Of a DNA stretch of 64,000 nucleotides, positions 1-8,592 are shown piece by piece (the stretch's first letter is position 1; each line of letters opens with the position of its first letter). The position numbers and the translations under genes were made by a program. The stretch is from Oscillospiraceae bacterium (GTDB lineage: Bacteria > Bacillota > Clostridia > Oscillospirales > Ruminococcaceae). Under the pieces are notes generated by a model that worked only from the letters and a program-made list of their open reading frames with translations, was not told the DNA's origin and did no database searches. The stretch lies in NCBI GenBank assembly GCA_009778065.1, contig WRKM01000010.1, positions 1 through 64,000 on the forward strand. The letters run 5' to 3'.

Positions 1-17
1 CAAAAACATCATCAACC

Positions 18-91
18 GTAGGGGACGGCGCCCTCGACGTCCCATTTCAACGACCGCAAATTTGCGGGACGTCGAGGACGCCGTCCCCTAC
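18..91. repeat. REP pair (BIME-like), family 1
   Basis: Two inverted 26-base units (18-43 and 66-91) match each other's reverse complement with one mismatch, at base 31. Each unit begins with GTAG followed by GGGGACG and can fold on its own through GGGACG/CGTCCC. A GTAG foot next to a hairpin is the known hallmark of REP sequences recognised by RAYT (TnpA-REP) transposases. The same unit occurs inside the RAYT gene at 4072-4632. It sits just upstream of the smc ribosome-binding site, so it may also influence expression, which is inference. Confidence 0.8.
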
Positions 92-118
92 AGGAACATC
101 GCATAATAAGGAGACGAA

Positions 119-3100
119 ATGTTCTTTAAATCACTCGAAATTCACGGTTTTAAATCTTTCCCCGATAAAACGATTTTAAATTTCGACTCTAAGATGACCG
201 CTTTAGTCGGAAGTAACGGTAACGGAAAGAGCAATATAAGCGACGCACTGCGCTGGGTAATGGGCGAACAGGGTGCGAAAACCCTGCGCGGTGATAAGAT
301 GGAAGACGTCATTTTCCACGGCACACAATCGCGTAAACAAATGGGCTTTGCGCGTGTTACCCTGCTTATTGACAACGCTGACCGCGCCTTAAACATAAAC
401 GCCGACGAAGTAAGTATAACCCGTAAGCTATATCGTGACGGCGAGAGCGAATACTTATTAAATGGCGAAAAAGCACGCCTTAAAGACATTCACGAGCTTT
501 TAATGGGTACGGGTCTGGGGCGTGAGGGCTATTCGATAGTAGGGCAGGGGAGAGTTGCGGAAATTATTAACAGCAAGGGTAAGGAACGCCGTGAAATTTT
601 TGACGAAGCGGCAGGCGTAACTAAGTTTTTGCATAAAAAAGAGCAGGCAAATCGTGAACTCGGACGCGCAAATGAAAATATTCTGCGCCTTTTGGATATA
701 ACAAAGGAGCTTGAAGATAGGTTGCCTGTTTTAGAAAAGCAAGCAGAGAAAACAAAAAAAGCTGTAGTTTTAATCGAAAAGGAAAAGAAAATCGAAATAT
801 CCGTGAGTATTGCAGACCTAAAAAGAATAGACGAAGGTATGCTCGATACCGAGAATAAAATCTTACAGAACGAGGGAGAATGTGAGCATTATGAGCGTGA
901 AATCGCACTCCTTGAATCGCGGAATGAGCAAAGCCTGAGTGAAAAAATGCAGAGTTCGGCAAAGATGAGCGAACTCAGCCGTATAAACGAAAATGCGCGG
1001 GACGAAATCGCCGAAATCGAAAAACAAACAGCAGTTTTTGAAAATGACATAGTTCATAACAACGGGCGTGTTGAGGCGTTACGGGAGCAAATCGAGGGAA
1101 CGAAAAAAAGTGCGGAAGAATTCGATAAGCAAACCCAAGCCTTAGAGGTTGAAATCAAAGATAAAAACAGCGAGCTTGACAGAATAGGCACAGAATCCGA
1201 AGAGCAGAATAAGCTTCTTGAACAGATTACGGCGGAGGGTTCGGTACTTGAGGGCGATGTAAAAGAGCTTGACCGTCAGATAGGGCTTCTCACCACGCGG
1301 CGTACCGAAGCTCGGCTTTCGCTCGCCAATTCGGAACAGGCGTGGGCGGATTTAAAAAATCAACTTGATGACATCACGGAGCAGACAGATAACCGTGAAG
1401 CCCAAATTGCTGAATATGAACTGAAAAAATCAGAGCTTGAAAAAACAGGCAGACAGCTCGCAGATGAAAAGCAGGAAAACGAAAACAAGCTTGCAGGATA
1501 TACAAGACTGCTCGAATCAAAACGCATTAAATTGAAAGAAGCGGAAGAAAATCTCTCTAAGCTTCGTATAGGACACAACCAAAAGAAATCTCGCTTCGAT
1601 GTTTTGTCGGACGTTGAGCGTAACATGACGGGTTATTTTGCGAGCGTTAAGGTGATTATAACAGCGGCAAAAGCTAAACAAATGACGGGAATACACGGTA
1701 CTGTTGCTGATATAATTAAGGTTGGCGGAAAGTATTCGACCGCGATTGAAACCGCACTCGGTTCTGCACTCCAAAATATAATTGTGGAAAGCGAAGAGAC
1801 CGCAAAGCGTTGTATACGTTTTTTAAAGGAATCGAATTCGGGGCGGGCGACTTTTCTGCCGCTGACCTCAATAAAAGGCAAAGAGCTTGATACTAAAGGA
1901 TTTTCGGGGCTACAGGACGAGGAAGGCTATCTCGGCTTGGGGCATGAGTTAATTTCATTTGACGACAAGTACGGCGAAATAATAAAATCATTGCTCGGCA
2001 GAACGGTAATCGCTGAGGATATAGACGTGGCAACGCTTTTAGCGAAAAAGCACGGTTATAAATTTAAAATTGTTACTTTAGACGGTCAGGTTATAAATGC
2101 GGGCGGTTCGTTCACAGGCGGCTCTTTAAAGGAAACAGCAGGTATAATAAGCCGTAAGCAGGAAATAGAAACACTCGCCAAAGAGCTTGAAAAGCTCGGT
2201 GAAAAGCTCACCTCAGCTCAAAACGAACATGCGATGTTAAATGCAGAAGTCAGTAAAATGGCAATAGAAACCGAGGGCTACAAGGAAAAAGCGGCGCAAC
2301 TGTTAAACGAAGAAATTAAAATAAATGCGGAAACAGATGGAATAAATAATCTTATTGAACAGTGCAGAGAACAATCTGAAAATGCTCTGATTATAATCGA
2401 ACGCAACCAAGCTCAAATGGCGGCGCAAGAGGAACTAATCGGAAAATGCGGTCAGATTCTTGAGCAGACGGCATCGGCAATAAAGGAAACCGAAGAAAAA
2501 GCCGATAAACTCGGAGTTTTGCAAGCCACGTCAAGCGAAAGAAGAGGCAGGGCGAGCGATGAAATCACACGGCTTAATTTAGAAACATTGGCTGTTAAAA
2601 AGGATATAGAAAGCCTCGAAAAGCAGATTGACAACCTGCTTGAAAGTAAGAGCAGGCTCGGTGACGAGAGCGGTGCGCTTGAAAAAGAAATAGAAGGTCT
2701 GTTGCAAAACAATACAGAGTTGAAAGAAAAAGTGGCTCAAAACAAAGAAAAAGCGGTCAAGCTCGGCGAAAGTTTTAGCGAAAACCGAGAGGAAATAGAA
2801 AAAGCCGCTCTTTATATAGAAGAAGCCGAGCGTAAAATATCTGAATTCAATCGCGAAATAAAAGAAAAGAATAAAGAAAAAGAACGCTTTTCAAATGCGC
2901 TGACCCTCGCGAAAGAGCGTAAAACTAACGCCGAAACAGAAATAAACAGAATAAAAGACGAGCTTTGGGAAAAGTACGAGTTGACATCCGCTGAGGCGGG
3001 GTCGCTCGCAGAGCCGATTGAAAGTATTAGGGCGGCTAAAGCGGAACTGACCGAGGTTCGCAAATCGCTCGCCGCTCTCGGAAGTGTTAATTTTGCGGCT

Positions 3101-3703
3101 ATAGAAGAATTTGCAGAAGTCGGAGAACGATACGCTACATTGACTGAACAGCTTAACGACATTGAACATTCTAAGGCTGAACTCGAAAGGCTGATTGCCG
3201 AATTAACCGTGAATATAAAAGAGAAATTTCTTGAGAGCTTTAATGCAATAAACTACCATTTCGAGCGGATTTTCACGGAAATCTTCGGCGGCGGAAAGGC
3301 GAGGCTTGAGCTTACTAACCCTGAGGACGTTTTAAGTTCAGGCATAGAGATTTTCGCCGCGCCGCCGGGTAAGTTAATCAAAAATCTCATTTCGCTGTCG
3401 GGCGGCGAACAGGCGATGGTGGCAATAACTATATACTTCGCGATTCTGCTTCACAGACCCACGCCGTTTTGTATGCTTGATGAGGTTGACGCCGCGCTTG
3501 ACGAGGTGAATATAATTAAATATGTCACCTATCTAAAACGATTTTCGGCACGAACACAATTAATGTTAATCACCCACAGACGCGGGACAATTGAAGGCTG
3601 TGATGTGCTTTATGGCGTGTTTATGCAGGAAAAAGGGGTATCAAGACTTCTCAAACAAGAACTTGCAGAGGATTTCGAGGAGTTTGATGTGGAGATAATA
3701 TAA
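119..3703 (+). CDS. smc: Chromosome segregation protein SMC
   Basis: This is the 1,194-residue SMC ATPase that compacts and segregates the chromosome together with ScpA and ScpB. The N-terminal half-ATPase carries a Walker A motif, GSNGNGKS, at residues 31-38; the more usual form is GPNGSGKS, so two positions differ. Long coiled coils rich in Glu, Lys and Gln follow, with the hinge near residues 500-660 (GIHGTVADII onward). A second coiled coil leads to the C-terminal signature LSGGEQ near residue 1093 and Walker B MLDEVDAALDE near 1118. The length is normal. The start is supported by AAGGAG seven bases upstream of the ATG. In relatives smc is directly followed by ftsY; here a small gene and a RAYT lie between them. 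Confidence 0.97.
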   Translation: MFFKSLEIHGFKSFPDKTILNFDSKMTALVGSNGNGKSNISDALRWVMGEQGAKTLRGDKMEDVIFHGTQSRKQMGFARVTLLIDNADRALNINADEVSITRKLYRDGESEYLLNGEKARLKDIHELLMGTGLGREGYSIVGQGRVAEIINSKGKERREIFDEAAGVTKFLHKKEQANRELGRANENILRLLDITKELEDRLPVLEKQAEKTKKAVVLIEKEKKIEISVSIADLKRIDEGMLDTENKILQNEGECEHYEREIALLESRNEQSLSEKMQSSAKMSELSRINENARDEIAEIEKQTAVFENDIVHNNGRVEALREQIEGTKKSAEEFDKQTQALEVEIKDKNSELDRIGTESEEQNKLLEQITAEGSVLEGDVKELDRQIGLLTTRRTEARLSLANSEQAWADLKNQLDDITEQTDNREAQIAEYELKKSELEKTGRQLADEKQENENKLAGYTRLLESKRIKLKEAEENLSKLRIGHNQKKSRFDVLSDVERNMTGYFASVKVIITAAKAKQMTGIHGTVADIIKVGGKYSTAIETALGSALQNIIVESEETAKRCIRFLKESNSGRATFLPLTSIKGKELDTKGFSGLQDEEGYLGLGHELISFDDKYGEIIKSLLGRTVIAEDIDVATLLAKKHGYKFKIVTLDGQVINAGGSFTGGSLKETAGIISRKQEIETLAKELEKLGEKLTSAQNEHAMLNAEVSKMAIETEGYKEKAAQLLNEEIKINAETDGINNLIEQCREQSENALIIIERNQAQMAAQEELIGKCGQILEQTASAIKETEEKADKLGVLQATSSERRGRASDEITRLNLETLAVKKDIESLEKQIDNLLESKSRLGDESGALEKEIEGLLQNNTELKEKVAQNKEKAVKLGESFSENREEIEKAALYIEEAERKISEFNREIKEKNKEKERFSNALTLAKERKTNAETEINRIKDELWEKYELTSAEAGSLAEPIESIRAAKAELTEVRKSLAALGSVNFAAIEEFAEVGERYATLTEQLNDIEHSKAELERLIAELTVNIKEKFLESFNAINYHFERIFTEIFGGGKARLELTNPEDVLSSGIEIFAAPPGKLIKNLISLSGGEQAMVAITIYFAILLHRPTPFCMLDEVDAALDEVNIIKYVTYLKRFSARTQLMLITHRRGTIEGCDVLYGVFMQEKGVSRLLKQELAEDFEEFDVEII

Positions 3704-3707
3704 GATT

Positions 3708-4046
3708 ATGATTAATTATATTATGGTTTTAATACTTTTTTCAGCGGCAGGGTATTTTTTAATCTTTATTCCGTTTTCCGCTTTTTACAAAGGAAGAATA
3801 AGGACAATAGAAATAATTGACAAGTGGGTAAAAAGCGGTTTTTATTCTTCTGACGAATATATTTACGAACAGTATACTTCAGAACCGATAAACAGAAAAA
3901 CATATATAGTAATTTATTGTAATTATCGCGGAAAACCGAAAAAGGGACGGGTAGGGTATTGTTCATGGTCTGTATATGATGATTTGGAGATAGGTGAAAT
4001 ATATTTGGTAAGAAAGAAATTTAAAACAATAGTGGAAATATTATAA
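3708..4046 (+). CDS. Hypothetical membrane-anchored protein
   Basis: I do not recognise this 112-residue protein. One hydrophobic segment covers about residues 4-26 (from IMVLILFSAAGYF), followed by a basic patch and a soluble C-terminal part rich in Tyr, Lys and Ile that looks beta-stranded (YIVIYCNYRG). It starts four bases after the smc stop and lacks an obvious Shine-Dalgarno of its own, so it may be translated by coupling. Base composition is clearly more AT-rich than smc or ftsY, as is the following RAYT, suggesting both belong to an inserted segment in the smc-ftsY operon. Confidence 0.6.
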   Translation: MINYIMVLILFSAAGYFLIFIPFSAFYKGRIRTIEIIDKWVKSGFYSSDEYIYEQYTSEPINRKTYIVIYCNYRGKPKKGRVGYCSWSVYDDLEIGEIYLVRKKFKTIVEIL

Positions 4047-4071
4047 TAGTTGTAAAAAGGTGGATATGTAA

Positions 4072-4632
4072 ATGAAATTACCCATTAGAAAAAATATTCG
4101 CTTGCCGGGATATAATTACTCACAATCGGGTTATTATTTTATTACAATATGTGTTGAAAAAAGGCAAAATATGTTAGGAAATGTAGGGGACGGCGTCCTC
4201 GACGTCCCATTTAACGGCGTCCTCGACGTCCTGCGTGAATCACCGATTGTTTTATCGGAATATGGAAAGATTACAGAGAAGCATATAATAGCATTAAACG
4301 AATATTACGAACACATATCAATTCAAAATTATGTTATTATGCCTAATCACGTACATATATTATTAGCTGTATTAAACGAACATGAAAAAGATGACAAAAC
4401 ATCGAGGACGCCGTTAAACGGGACGTCGAGGACGCCGTCCCCTACAAATGCTGTTGTTCCGGCGTTTGTTTCTACATTGAAACGATTTATACATAAAGAG
4501 TGTGGTTTTTCGTTGTTTCAACGTGCATACCATGACCGAATTATTCGCAATGAAGACGAATATATGAGTGTATGGAAATACATAGATGAAAATCCGGTAA
4601 AGTATGAAAAATATCCCGAAATTCGGGAGTAA
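4072..4632 (+). CDS. REP-associated tyrosine transposase (RAYT), family 1
   Basis: A 186-residue single-domain Y1 transposase of the IS200/IS605-like RAYT group, which cuts and joins single-stranded REP hairpins. The N-terminus LPIRKNIRLPGYNYSQSGYY is typical of the group. The HUH motif is PNHVHIL near residue 91, and the catalytic Tyr is most likely in FQRAYHDRII near residue 150. Unlike most RAYTs, two stretches of the protein (GDGVLDVPFNGVLDVL and TSRTPLNGTSRTPSPT) are encoded by REP units, one on each side of the HUH segment, in opposite orientation and in frame. It resembles the second RAYT at 45985-46512, which carries a different REP family at the same places. The rest of the protein looks intact, so activity is plausible. 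Confidence 0.9.
   Translation: MKLPIRKNIRLPGYNYSQSGYYFITICVEKRQNMLGNVGDGVLDVPFNGVLDVLRESPIVLSEYGKITEKHIIALNEYYEHISIQNYVIMPNHVHILLAVLNEHEKDDKTSRTPLNGTSRTPSPTNAVVPAFVSTLKRFIHKECGFSLFQRAYHDRIIRNEDEYMSVWKYIDENPVKYEKYPEIRE
4183..4231 (+). repeat. REP unit inside RAYT gene, left arm
   Basis: A complete family-1 REP unit with GTAG foot covers 4183-4208. A partial second copy lacking the foot follows at 4214-4231. Both are in frame and encode part of the transposase. Bases 4183-4208 are the exact reverse complement of 4420-4445. Confidence 0.9.
4400..4445 (-). repeat. REP unit inside RAYT gene, right arm
   Basis: The mirror image of the left arm: a partial unit at about 4401-4414, then a complete unit at 4420-4445 ending in CTAC (GTAG on the minus strand). 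Together with the left arm it forms a 26-bp perfect inverted repeat with a spacer of about 210 bases that holds the HUH codons. Confidence 0.9.
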
Positions 4633-4673
4633 GTATATTAAAATATAAAAATAATTAAGGAGTTACTATTACT

Positions 4674-5588
4674 ATGGGCTTATTCAATAAAATTAAAGAA
4701 GGATTAGCAAAGACCAAGAACGCTTTTTCAGACAAAGTTGAAGGCGTTATCGGCGCGTTTACTAAAATAGACGACGAATTTTTCGAGGAGCTTGAAGAAA
4801 TTTTAATCCTTTCGGATTTGGGTGCGAAAACAGCCTCGGATATATGCGAAAGACTTCGCGATGAAACAAAACGAGGGCGGATTACCGAGCCGTCTGAAAT
4901 AAAAATGCTTCTGAGGGATATAATCGCAGAAATCATAGATGGCGGAAATGAGCTTGAACTTTCGACGTCGCCGGCGGCGGTTCTCATAATCGGTGTAAAT
5001 GGCGCAGGAAAAACAACCACAATAGGAAAACTGTCTGCAAATTTAATCGCAGACGGTAAAAAAGTCTTAATCGCGGCGGCAGACACGTTCAGAGCGGCGG
5101 CTATTGAACAGCTTGACGAGTGGGCGAGCCGAGCGGGTGCGGAAATAATAAAGCATAAAGAGGGGAGCGACCCCGCCGCAGTGGTTTTCGATGCCTGTAA
5201 GTCGGCGGTAGCGCGGAAATCGGACGTGCTTATTATAGACACTGCGGGGAGACTTCATAATAAAAAGCACCTGATGGACGAACTGAAAAAAATCGTGAAG
5301 ACGTTAAACAGCCAATTACCCGACTGTGCGGTTGAAACGCTTTTGGTGCTTGACGCGACGACGGGGCAAAACGCAGTGAATCAGGCGCGGCTTTTTAAGG
5401 AAGTAGCGGATATTACGGGAATAGTGCTGACAAAGCTTGACGGTACGGCGAAAGGCGGGATAGTGATTCCGATTAAAAACGAGCTTAATATACCCGTTAA
5501 ATTTATAGGCGTGGGGGAAAAAATCGACGATTTACAACCGTTTGACGCGAAAATGTTTGCGAATGCGTTGCTTGGAGAAGAGGAATGA
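4674..5588 (+). CDS. ftsY: Signal recognition particle receptor FtsY
   Basis: A 304-residue SRP receptor GTPase that docks the SRP-ribosome complex at the membrane for co-translational insertion. The N-terminal NG-type helical bundle (from MGLFNKIKEGL) has no long acidic A domain, as is usual in Clostridia. GTPase motifs are G1 GVNGAGKTTT near residue 107, the SRP-GTPase box DTFRAAAIEQL near 139, G3 DTAGR near 189 and G4 TKLDGTAKGG near 252. AAGGAG lies upstream of the ATG. The stop overlaps the start of rdgB by four bases, so ftsY, rdgB, nadD and yqeK form one tightly coupled operon. Confidence 0.97.
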   Translation: MGLFNKIKEGLAKTKNAFSDKVEGVIGAFTKIDDEFFEELEEILILSDLGAKTASDICERLRDETKRGRITEPSEIKMLLRDIIAEIIDGGNELELSTSPAAVLIIGVNGAGKTTTIGKLSANLIADGKKVLIAAADTFRAAAIEQLDEWASRAGAEIIKHKEGSDPAAVVFDACKSAVARKSDVLIIDTAGRLHNKKHLMDELKKIVKTLNSQLPDCAVETLLVLDATTGQNAVNQARLFKEVADITGIVLTKLDGTAKGGIVIPIKNELNIPVKFIGVGEKIDDLQPFDAKMFANALLGEEE

Positions 5589-6199
5589 AAAAACAAATCA
5601 TTGCCGCAACTAACAACAAAGGCAAGCTCGCAGAAATAAAAAAAATCCTCGAATTGCACGGATTTACGGTTCTGTCATTGGCGCAGGCGGGGATTGACGC
5701 TGACCCTGAAGAAACCGGTACTACGTTTGAGGAGAACGCCCGTATAAAAGCGCGTGAGATTTACAGAATTGCGAAAAAACCTGTAATCGCAGATGACAGC
5801 GGGCTTGAGGTGGATTATTTAAACGGCGAACCGGGGGTCTATTCGGCACGATATGCCGAGCCGGGTAAAAGGCGTGAGAAAGTCCTCGAAAAACTAAAAG
5901 ACGTACCATATGAAAAACGCACGGCACGTTTTGTTTGTTGTATTTGTTATATTGATGAAAAGGGAAACGAAAAGGTTTTTCGCGGCGTGTGCGAGGGTAA
6001 AATCGGATTTGAAAATAAAGGGCAAAACGGTTTCGGATATGACCCGATTTTCGAGGTGAGCATAGACGGTAAGCCGTGCGGCGTGACTTTGGCGATGCTT
6101 ACTGAGGAAGAAAAAAACGCGATAAGTCACAGGGGAGAAGCATTGAGGCGGTTAGCAGAAACAATCGCCGTTAAAGAAGGGAATACAGAAGATGTTTAA
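5585..6199 (+). CDS. rdgB: XTP/dITP diphosphatase (RdgB/HAM1 family)
   Basis: A 204-residue non-canonical purine NTP pyrophosphatase that removes ITP, dITP and XTP from the nucleotide pool. Family motifs are visible: TNNKGKLAEI near residue 8, DDSGLEV near 72, GFGYDPIFEV near 149 and the C-terminal SHRGEALRRL near 180. Length is typical. It overlaps ftsY by four bases (ATGA) and nadD by eight, indicating translational coupling. Confidence 0.95.
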   Translation: MKKQIIAATNNKGKLAEIKKILELHGFTVLSLAQAGIDADPEETGTTFEENARIKAREIYRIAKKPVIADDSGLEVDYLNGEPGVYSARYAEPGKRREKVLEKLKDVPYEKRTARFVCCICYIDEKGNEKVFRGVCEGKIGFENKGQNGFGYDPIFEVSIDGKPCGVTLAMLTEEEKNAISHRGEALRRLAETIAVKEGNTEDV

Positions 6200-6779
6200 A
6201 ATCGGAATTTTCGGCGGCTCGTTTAATCCGCCCCACAACGGTCATATAAGTATTGCCGTACAAGCAAAAACCGAGCTTGAGCTTGATAAAATGCTGATAA
6301 TGCCTACGGGTACTTCCCCGCATAAGGGGAAATCGGCTATGGGATTCAATACCCGCGAGTATATGTGCCGCCTCGCATTCGGCAGCCTTCCCGGCTTCGA
6401 GGTCACGGATATAGAGGGGAAAGTTTCCGGAAACAGTTATACTATAAACTCTTTGAGGTTGATAAAAAAACAATACCCTGCCGGTACAGATTTTTTTCTT
6501 CTCATAGGCGCGGATATGCTGTTTTATTTTGAAAAATGGCATGATTATGAAACAATCTTAGAAGAATGTAACGTCGTAGCGGCGGCGCGTAAGAAGGGTC
6601 AGTTTTCCGAGATGACCGAATATGCCACCGAAATGGGTAGGATAAAAGTACTTAATCTTGAGGTCACGGAAGTTTCTTCAAGCGAAATAAGGGAAAAGAT
6701 AGCAAAAGGCGAAGATATAAGCGGTCTTGTACCCGAAAAGGTTCTAAAGCTCATCAAGGAGAAAAAGTATTATTTATAA
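6192..6779 (+). CDS. nadD: Nicotinate-nucleotide adenylyltransferase
   Basis: A 195-residue NaMN adenylyltransferase of NAD biosynthesis, making deamido-NAD from nicotinate mononucleotide and ATP. The nucleotidyltransferase signature GGSFNPPHNGH is at residues 8-18, and the C-terminal SSSEIREKI box that binds the phosphates is near 163. It shares its last base with the start codon of yqeK. The order nadD-yqeK-rsfS is common in Bacillota. Confidence 0.95.
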   Translation: MFKIGIFGGSFNPPHNGHISIAVQAKTELELDKMLIMPTGTSPHKGKSAMGFNTREYMCRLAFGSLPGFEVTDIEGKVSGNSYTINSLRLIKKQYPAGTDFFLLIGADMLFYFEKWHDYETILEECNVVAAARKKGQFSEMTEYATEMGRIKVLNLEVTEVSSSEIREKIAKGEDISGLVPEKVLKLIKEKKYYL

Positions 6780-7363
6780 TGGAGAGCATAAAAAAATATA
6801 CCCGCTTAGTAAAAGACAGGCTTTCCGAAGAGCGGTTTACGCATAGTGTAAAGTCGGCTGAAATGAGCCGAGAACTCGGAGTAGCACACGGATTTGACTC
6901 TGAAAAGGCGTACATCGCGGGGATTCTGCACGATATATGTAAGGAAGACAGCGAAAAAGAGTTAAAGCGGCTTGCGTTTTCAAAAACGCTTGAAAAGATG
7001 GGGCTTGGTCTCGAACCGCTTGAAAAAGAGGACCATAAGCTTTGGCACGCACCCGCCGCAACGGTATATATTAAGGAAGTGCTGGGTATAAATGATACGG
7101 ACATTCTCTCTGCTGTAAGGTATCATACGGTTGGTCGCGCAAGAATGACGAAGCTTGAAAAAATTATCTACCTCGGCGACCTCGTGGAACATAGCAGGGA
7201 ATACCCCGATGTTGATAAATACAGGGATTTCGCACTGTCGGACTTGGATTTGGGTATGTACGAGGCTCTTAAATGGGCGATTAACGATTGTCTGCAACGT
7301 AAAAAGCGAATTTCCCGAAACACATTTGAAGCATATAACCACTATTTGAAAAAATTCTTATAA
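6779..7363 (+). CDS. yqeK: YqeK family HD-domain hydrolase
   Basis: A 194-residue HD-superfamily protein. The metal site is visible as H near residue 20 (RFTHSVKSAEM), HD in AGILHDICKE near 50, a further His in HKLWHAPAA and the D of YLGDLVEHSR. Members of this family have been described as symmetrical diadenosine tetraphosphate hydrolases; the assignment here is by motif and position after nadD. It is immediately followed by rsfS. Confidence 0.9.
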   Translation: MESIKKYTRLVKDRLSEERFTHSVKSAEMSRELGVAHGFDSEKAYIAGILHDICKEDSEKELKRLAFSKTLEKMGLGLEPLEKEDHKLWHAPAATVYIKEVLGINDTDILSAVRYHTVGRARMTKLEKIIYLGDLVEHSREYPDVDKYRDFALSDLDLGMYEALKWAINDCLQRKKRISRNTFEAYNHYLKKFL

Positions 7364-7377
7364 GGAAAGGAAAAGGT

Positions 7378-7734
7378 ATGGAAAACATTGAAATTTTAAA
7401 GCACGCCGCAAACGCCATCAGCGACAAAAAAGGGAAAAACCTGCAAATCATCAAGGTGGGGGATTTAACAGCCCTTGCGCATTATTTTGTGCTTGCGAGC
7501 GGAACCAACACCGTACAGGTGAAGGCTCTTGCGGATGAAACCGAACACAGGTTGTCCGAAAAAGGCTTAAGACCGAAGCGTACCGAGGGTTATCAGGGTG
7601 CGAATTGGATAGTACTCGACTATATTGATGTGGTTATTCACATATTTCATGAGGAAACAAGGGGTTTTTATGACCTCGAAAGGCTCTGGCAGGATGGCGA
7701 ATTCTTAAATCCCGACAATTTTATTGAAAAATGA
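7378..7734 (+). CDS. rsfS: Ribosome silencing factor RsfS
   Basis: A 118-residue RsfS/Iojap (DUF143) protein that binds uL14 on the large subunit and blocks subunit joining when nutrients run out. Diagnostic stretches are FVLASGTNTVQVKALADE, EGYQGANWIVLDYIDVVIH and the C-terminal YDLERLW. AAGGAAAGG precedes the ATG. It ends the nadD operon; a strong new promoter follows only ten bases after its stop. Confidence 0.95.
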   Translation: MENIEILKHAANAISDKKGKNLQIIKVGDLTALAHYFVLASGTNTVQVKALADETEHRLSEKGLRPKRTEGYQGANWIVLDYIDVVIHIFHEETRGFYDLERLWQDGEFLNPDNFIEK

Positions 7735-7744
7735 AAAAAATTGC

Positions 7745-7773
7745 TTGACAACCATAAATGTTTAATGTATAAT
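7745..7773 (+). promoter_or_regulatory. Consensus sigma-A promoter for rpsU
   Basis: TTGACA (7745-7750), a 17-base spacer and TATAAT (7768-7773): a perfect housekeeping promoter about 70 bases upstream of rpsU. Confidence 0.9.
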
Positions 7774-7840
7774 ATTAGAAGTATGGTGATATACAGTTTG
7801 CTTTGATATAGATAAACCACCGAAAAAGGGAGGGATATAT

Positions 7841-8017
7841 GTGGCTGAAATTCGTTTGGGAAAGAACGAATCTTTGGACACGGCTTTGAAGCGTTTCAAA
7901 CGCTCTTGCGCCAGAGACGGCGTTCTTGCCGAGGTTCGCAAGAGAGAGCATTATGAAAAGCCTTCGGTTAAACGCAAGAAAAAATCCGAAGCCGCTCGCA
8001 AGCGCAAGTTCAAGTAA
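7841..8017 (+). CDS. rpsU: 30S ribosomal protein bS21
   Basis: A 58-residue basic protein starting at GTG behind GGGAGGG. It begins [20 protein letters not shown] and ends in a Lys/Arg-rich tail ([13 protein letters not shown]), which is the standard bS21 pattern. bS21 sits near the 3' end of 16S rRNA and helps initiation. It has its own perfect promoter and a small hairpin directly after the stop, so it is probably a strongly expressed transcript of its own with some read-through to the YqeG gene. Confidence 0.96.
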   Translation: MAEIRLGKNESLDTALKRFKRSCARDGVLAEVRKREHYEKPSVKRKKKSEAARKRKFK

Positions 8018-8025
8018 TACACACT

Positions 8026-8057
8026 ATAAGCGGGCTTTTTGTCCGCTTATCGCATTT
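8026..8057 (+). terminator. Weak intrinsic terminator after rpsU
   Basis: ATAAGCGG (8026-8033) pairs with CCGCTTAT (8043-8050) around a T-rich loop. The T-run after the stem is short, so partial read-through into the next gene is likely. Confidence 0.6.
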
Positions 8058-8071
8058 TAGAGGTGCCTCAA

Positions 8072-8590
8072 GTGTTTAAACCGACAATTTGGATAAGAAA
8101 CGTGCTTTCTATCGACAGAGATTTTTTGAACAAATACAGAATAAAAGGGCTGATTCTCGACCTTGATAATACTTTGTCTATGCACGGCAGTCCCGCCGTT
8201 GAGGCGGGAGTCGGAGAGTGGCTCGCGGATATGCGGAAACTCGGCGTGAATATGGTCGTGGTGTCTAACAATACATCAAAGAGAGTCGCTCCGTTGGCTA
8301 AAGAGTTAGGGTTAGAGTTCATAGCGTTCGGGTGCAAACCTTTACCCTTCGGTATTAATAAAGCCGTAAAAAGCTTCGGATTGCCCAAAAAATATATTGC
8401 TGTCGTGGGCGACCAAATTTTCACCGATGTGATGGGCGGGAATCTGAGCGGAATCAGAACAGTCTTAGTAGAGCCGTTTCATTTGGAGAACAAGGTTTTA
8501 TTCAGAATTAAGCGTAAAATTGAAAGTGCAGTTTTTAAGCGGGATTACAGCAAGTTGAAAACTCCCGCACCTCAAAAGAAGGAGAAGTAA
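8072..8590 (+). CDS. YqeG family HAD-type phosphatase
   Basis: A HAD superfamily IIIA phosphatase of about 172 residues, related to B. subtilis YqeG, substrate unknown. Motif I is ILDLDNTL and motif II is VVVSNN; the Mg-binding end is VGDQIFTDVMGGN. I chose the GTG at 8072, giving MFKPTIWIRNVL, because AGAGG lies eight bases upstream. A longer frame opening at a TTG at 8039 would start inside the terminator hairpin. The next gene begins three bases after the stop. Confidence 0.88.
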   Translation: MFKPTIWIRNVLSIDRDFLNKYRIKGLILDLDNTLSMHGSPAVEAGVGEWLADMRKLGVNMVVVSNNTSKRVAPLAKELGLEFIAFGCKPLPFGINKAVKSFGLPKKYIAVVGDQIFTDVMGGNLSGIRTVLVEPFHLENKVLFRIKRKIESAVFKRDYSKLKTPAPQKKEK

Positions 8591-8592
8591 TT

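Noticed and set aside
621-962. Several 60-120 codon frames antisense to smc and other large genes
   Set aside because: They are shadows of the coding strand without start signals or recognisable domains.
8039-8071. Longer YqeG protein from a TTG at 8039
   Set aside because: That start lies inside the terminator hairpin; the GTG at 8072 has a proper ribosome-binding site and gives the usual N-terminus.
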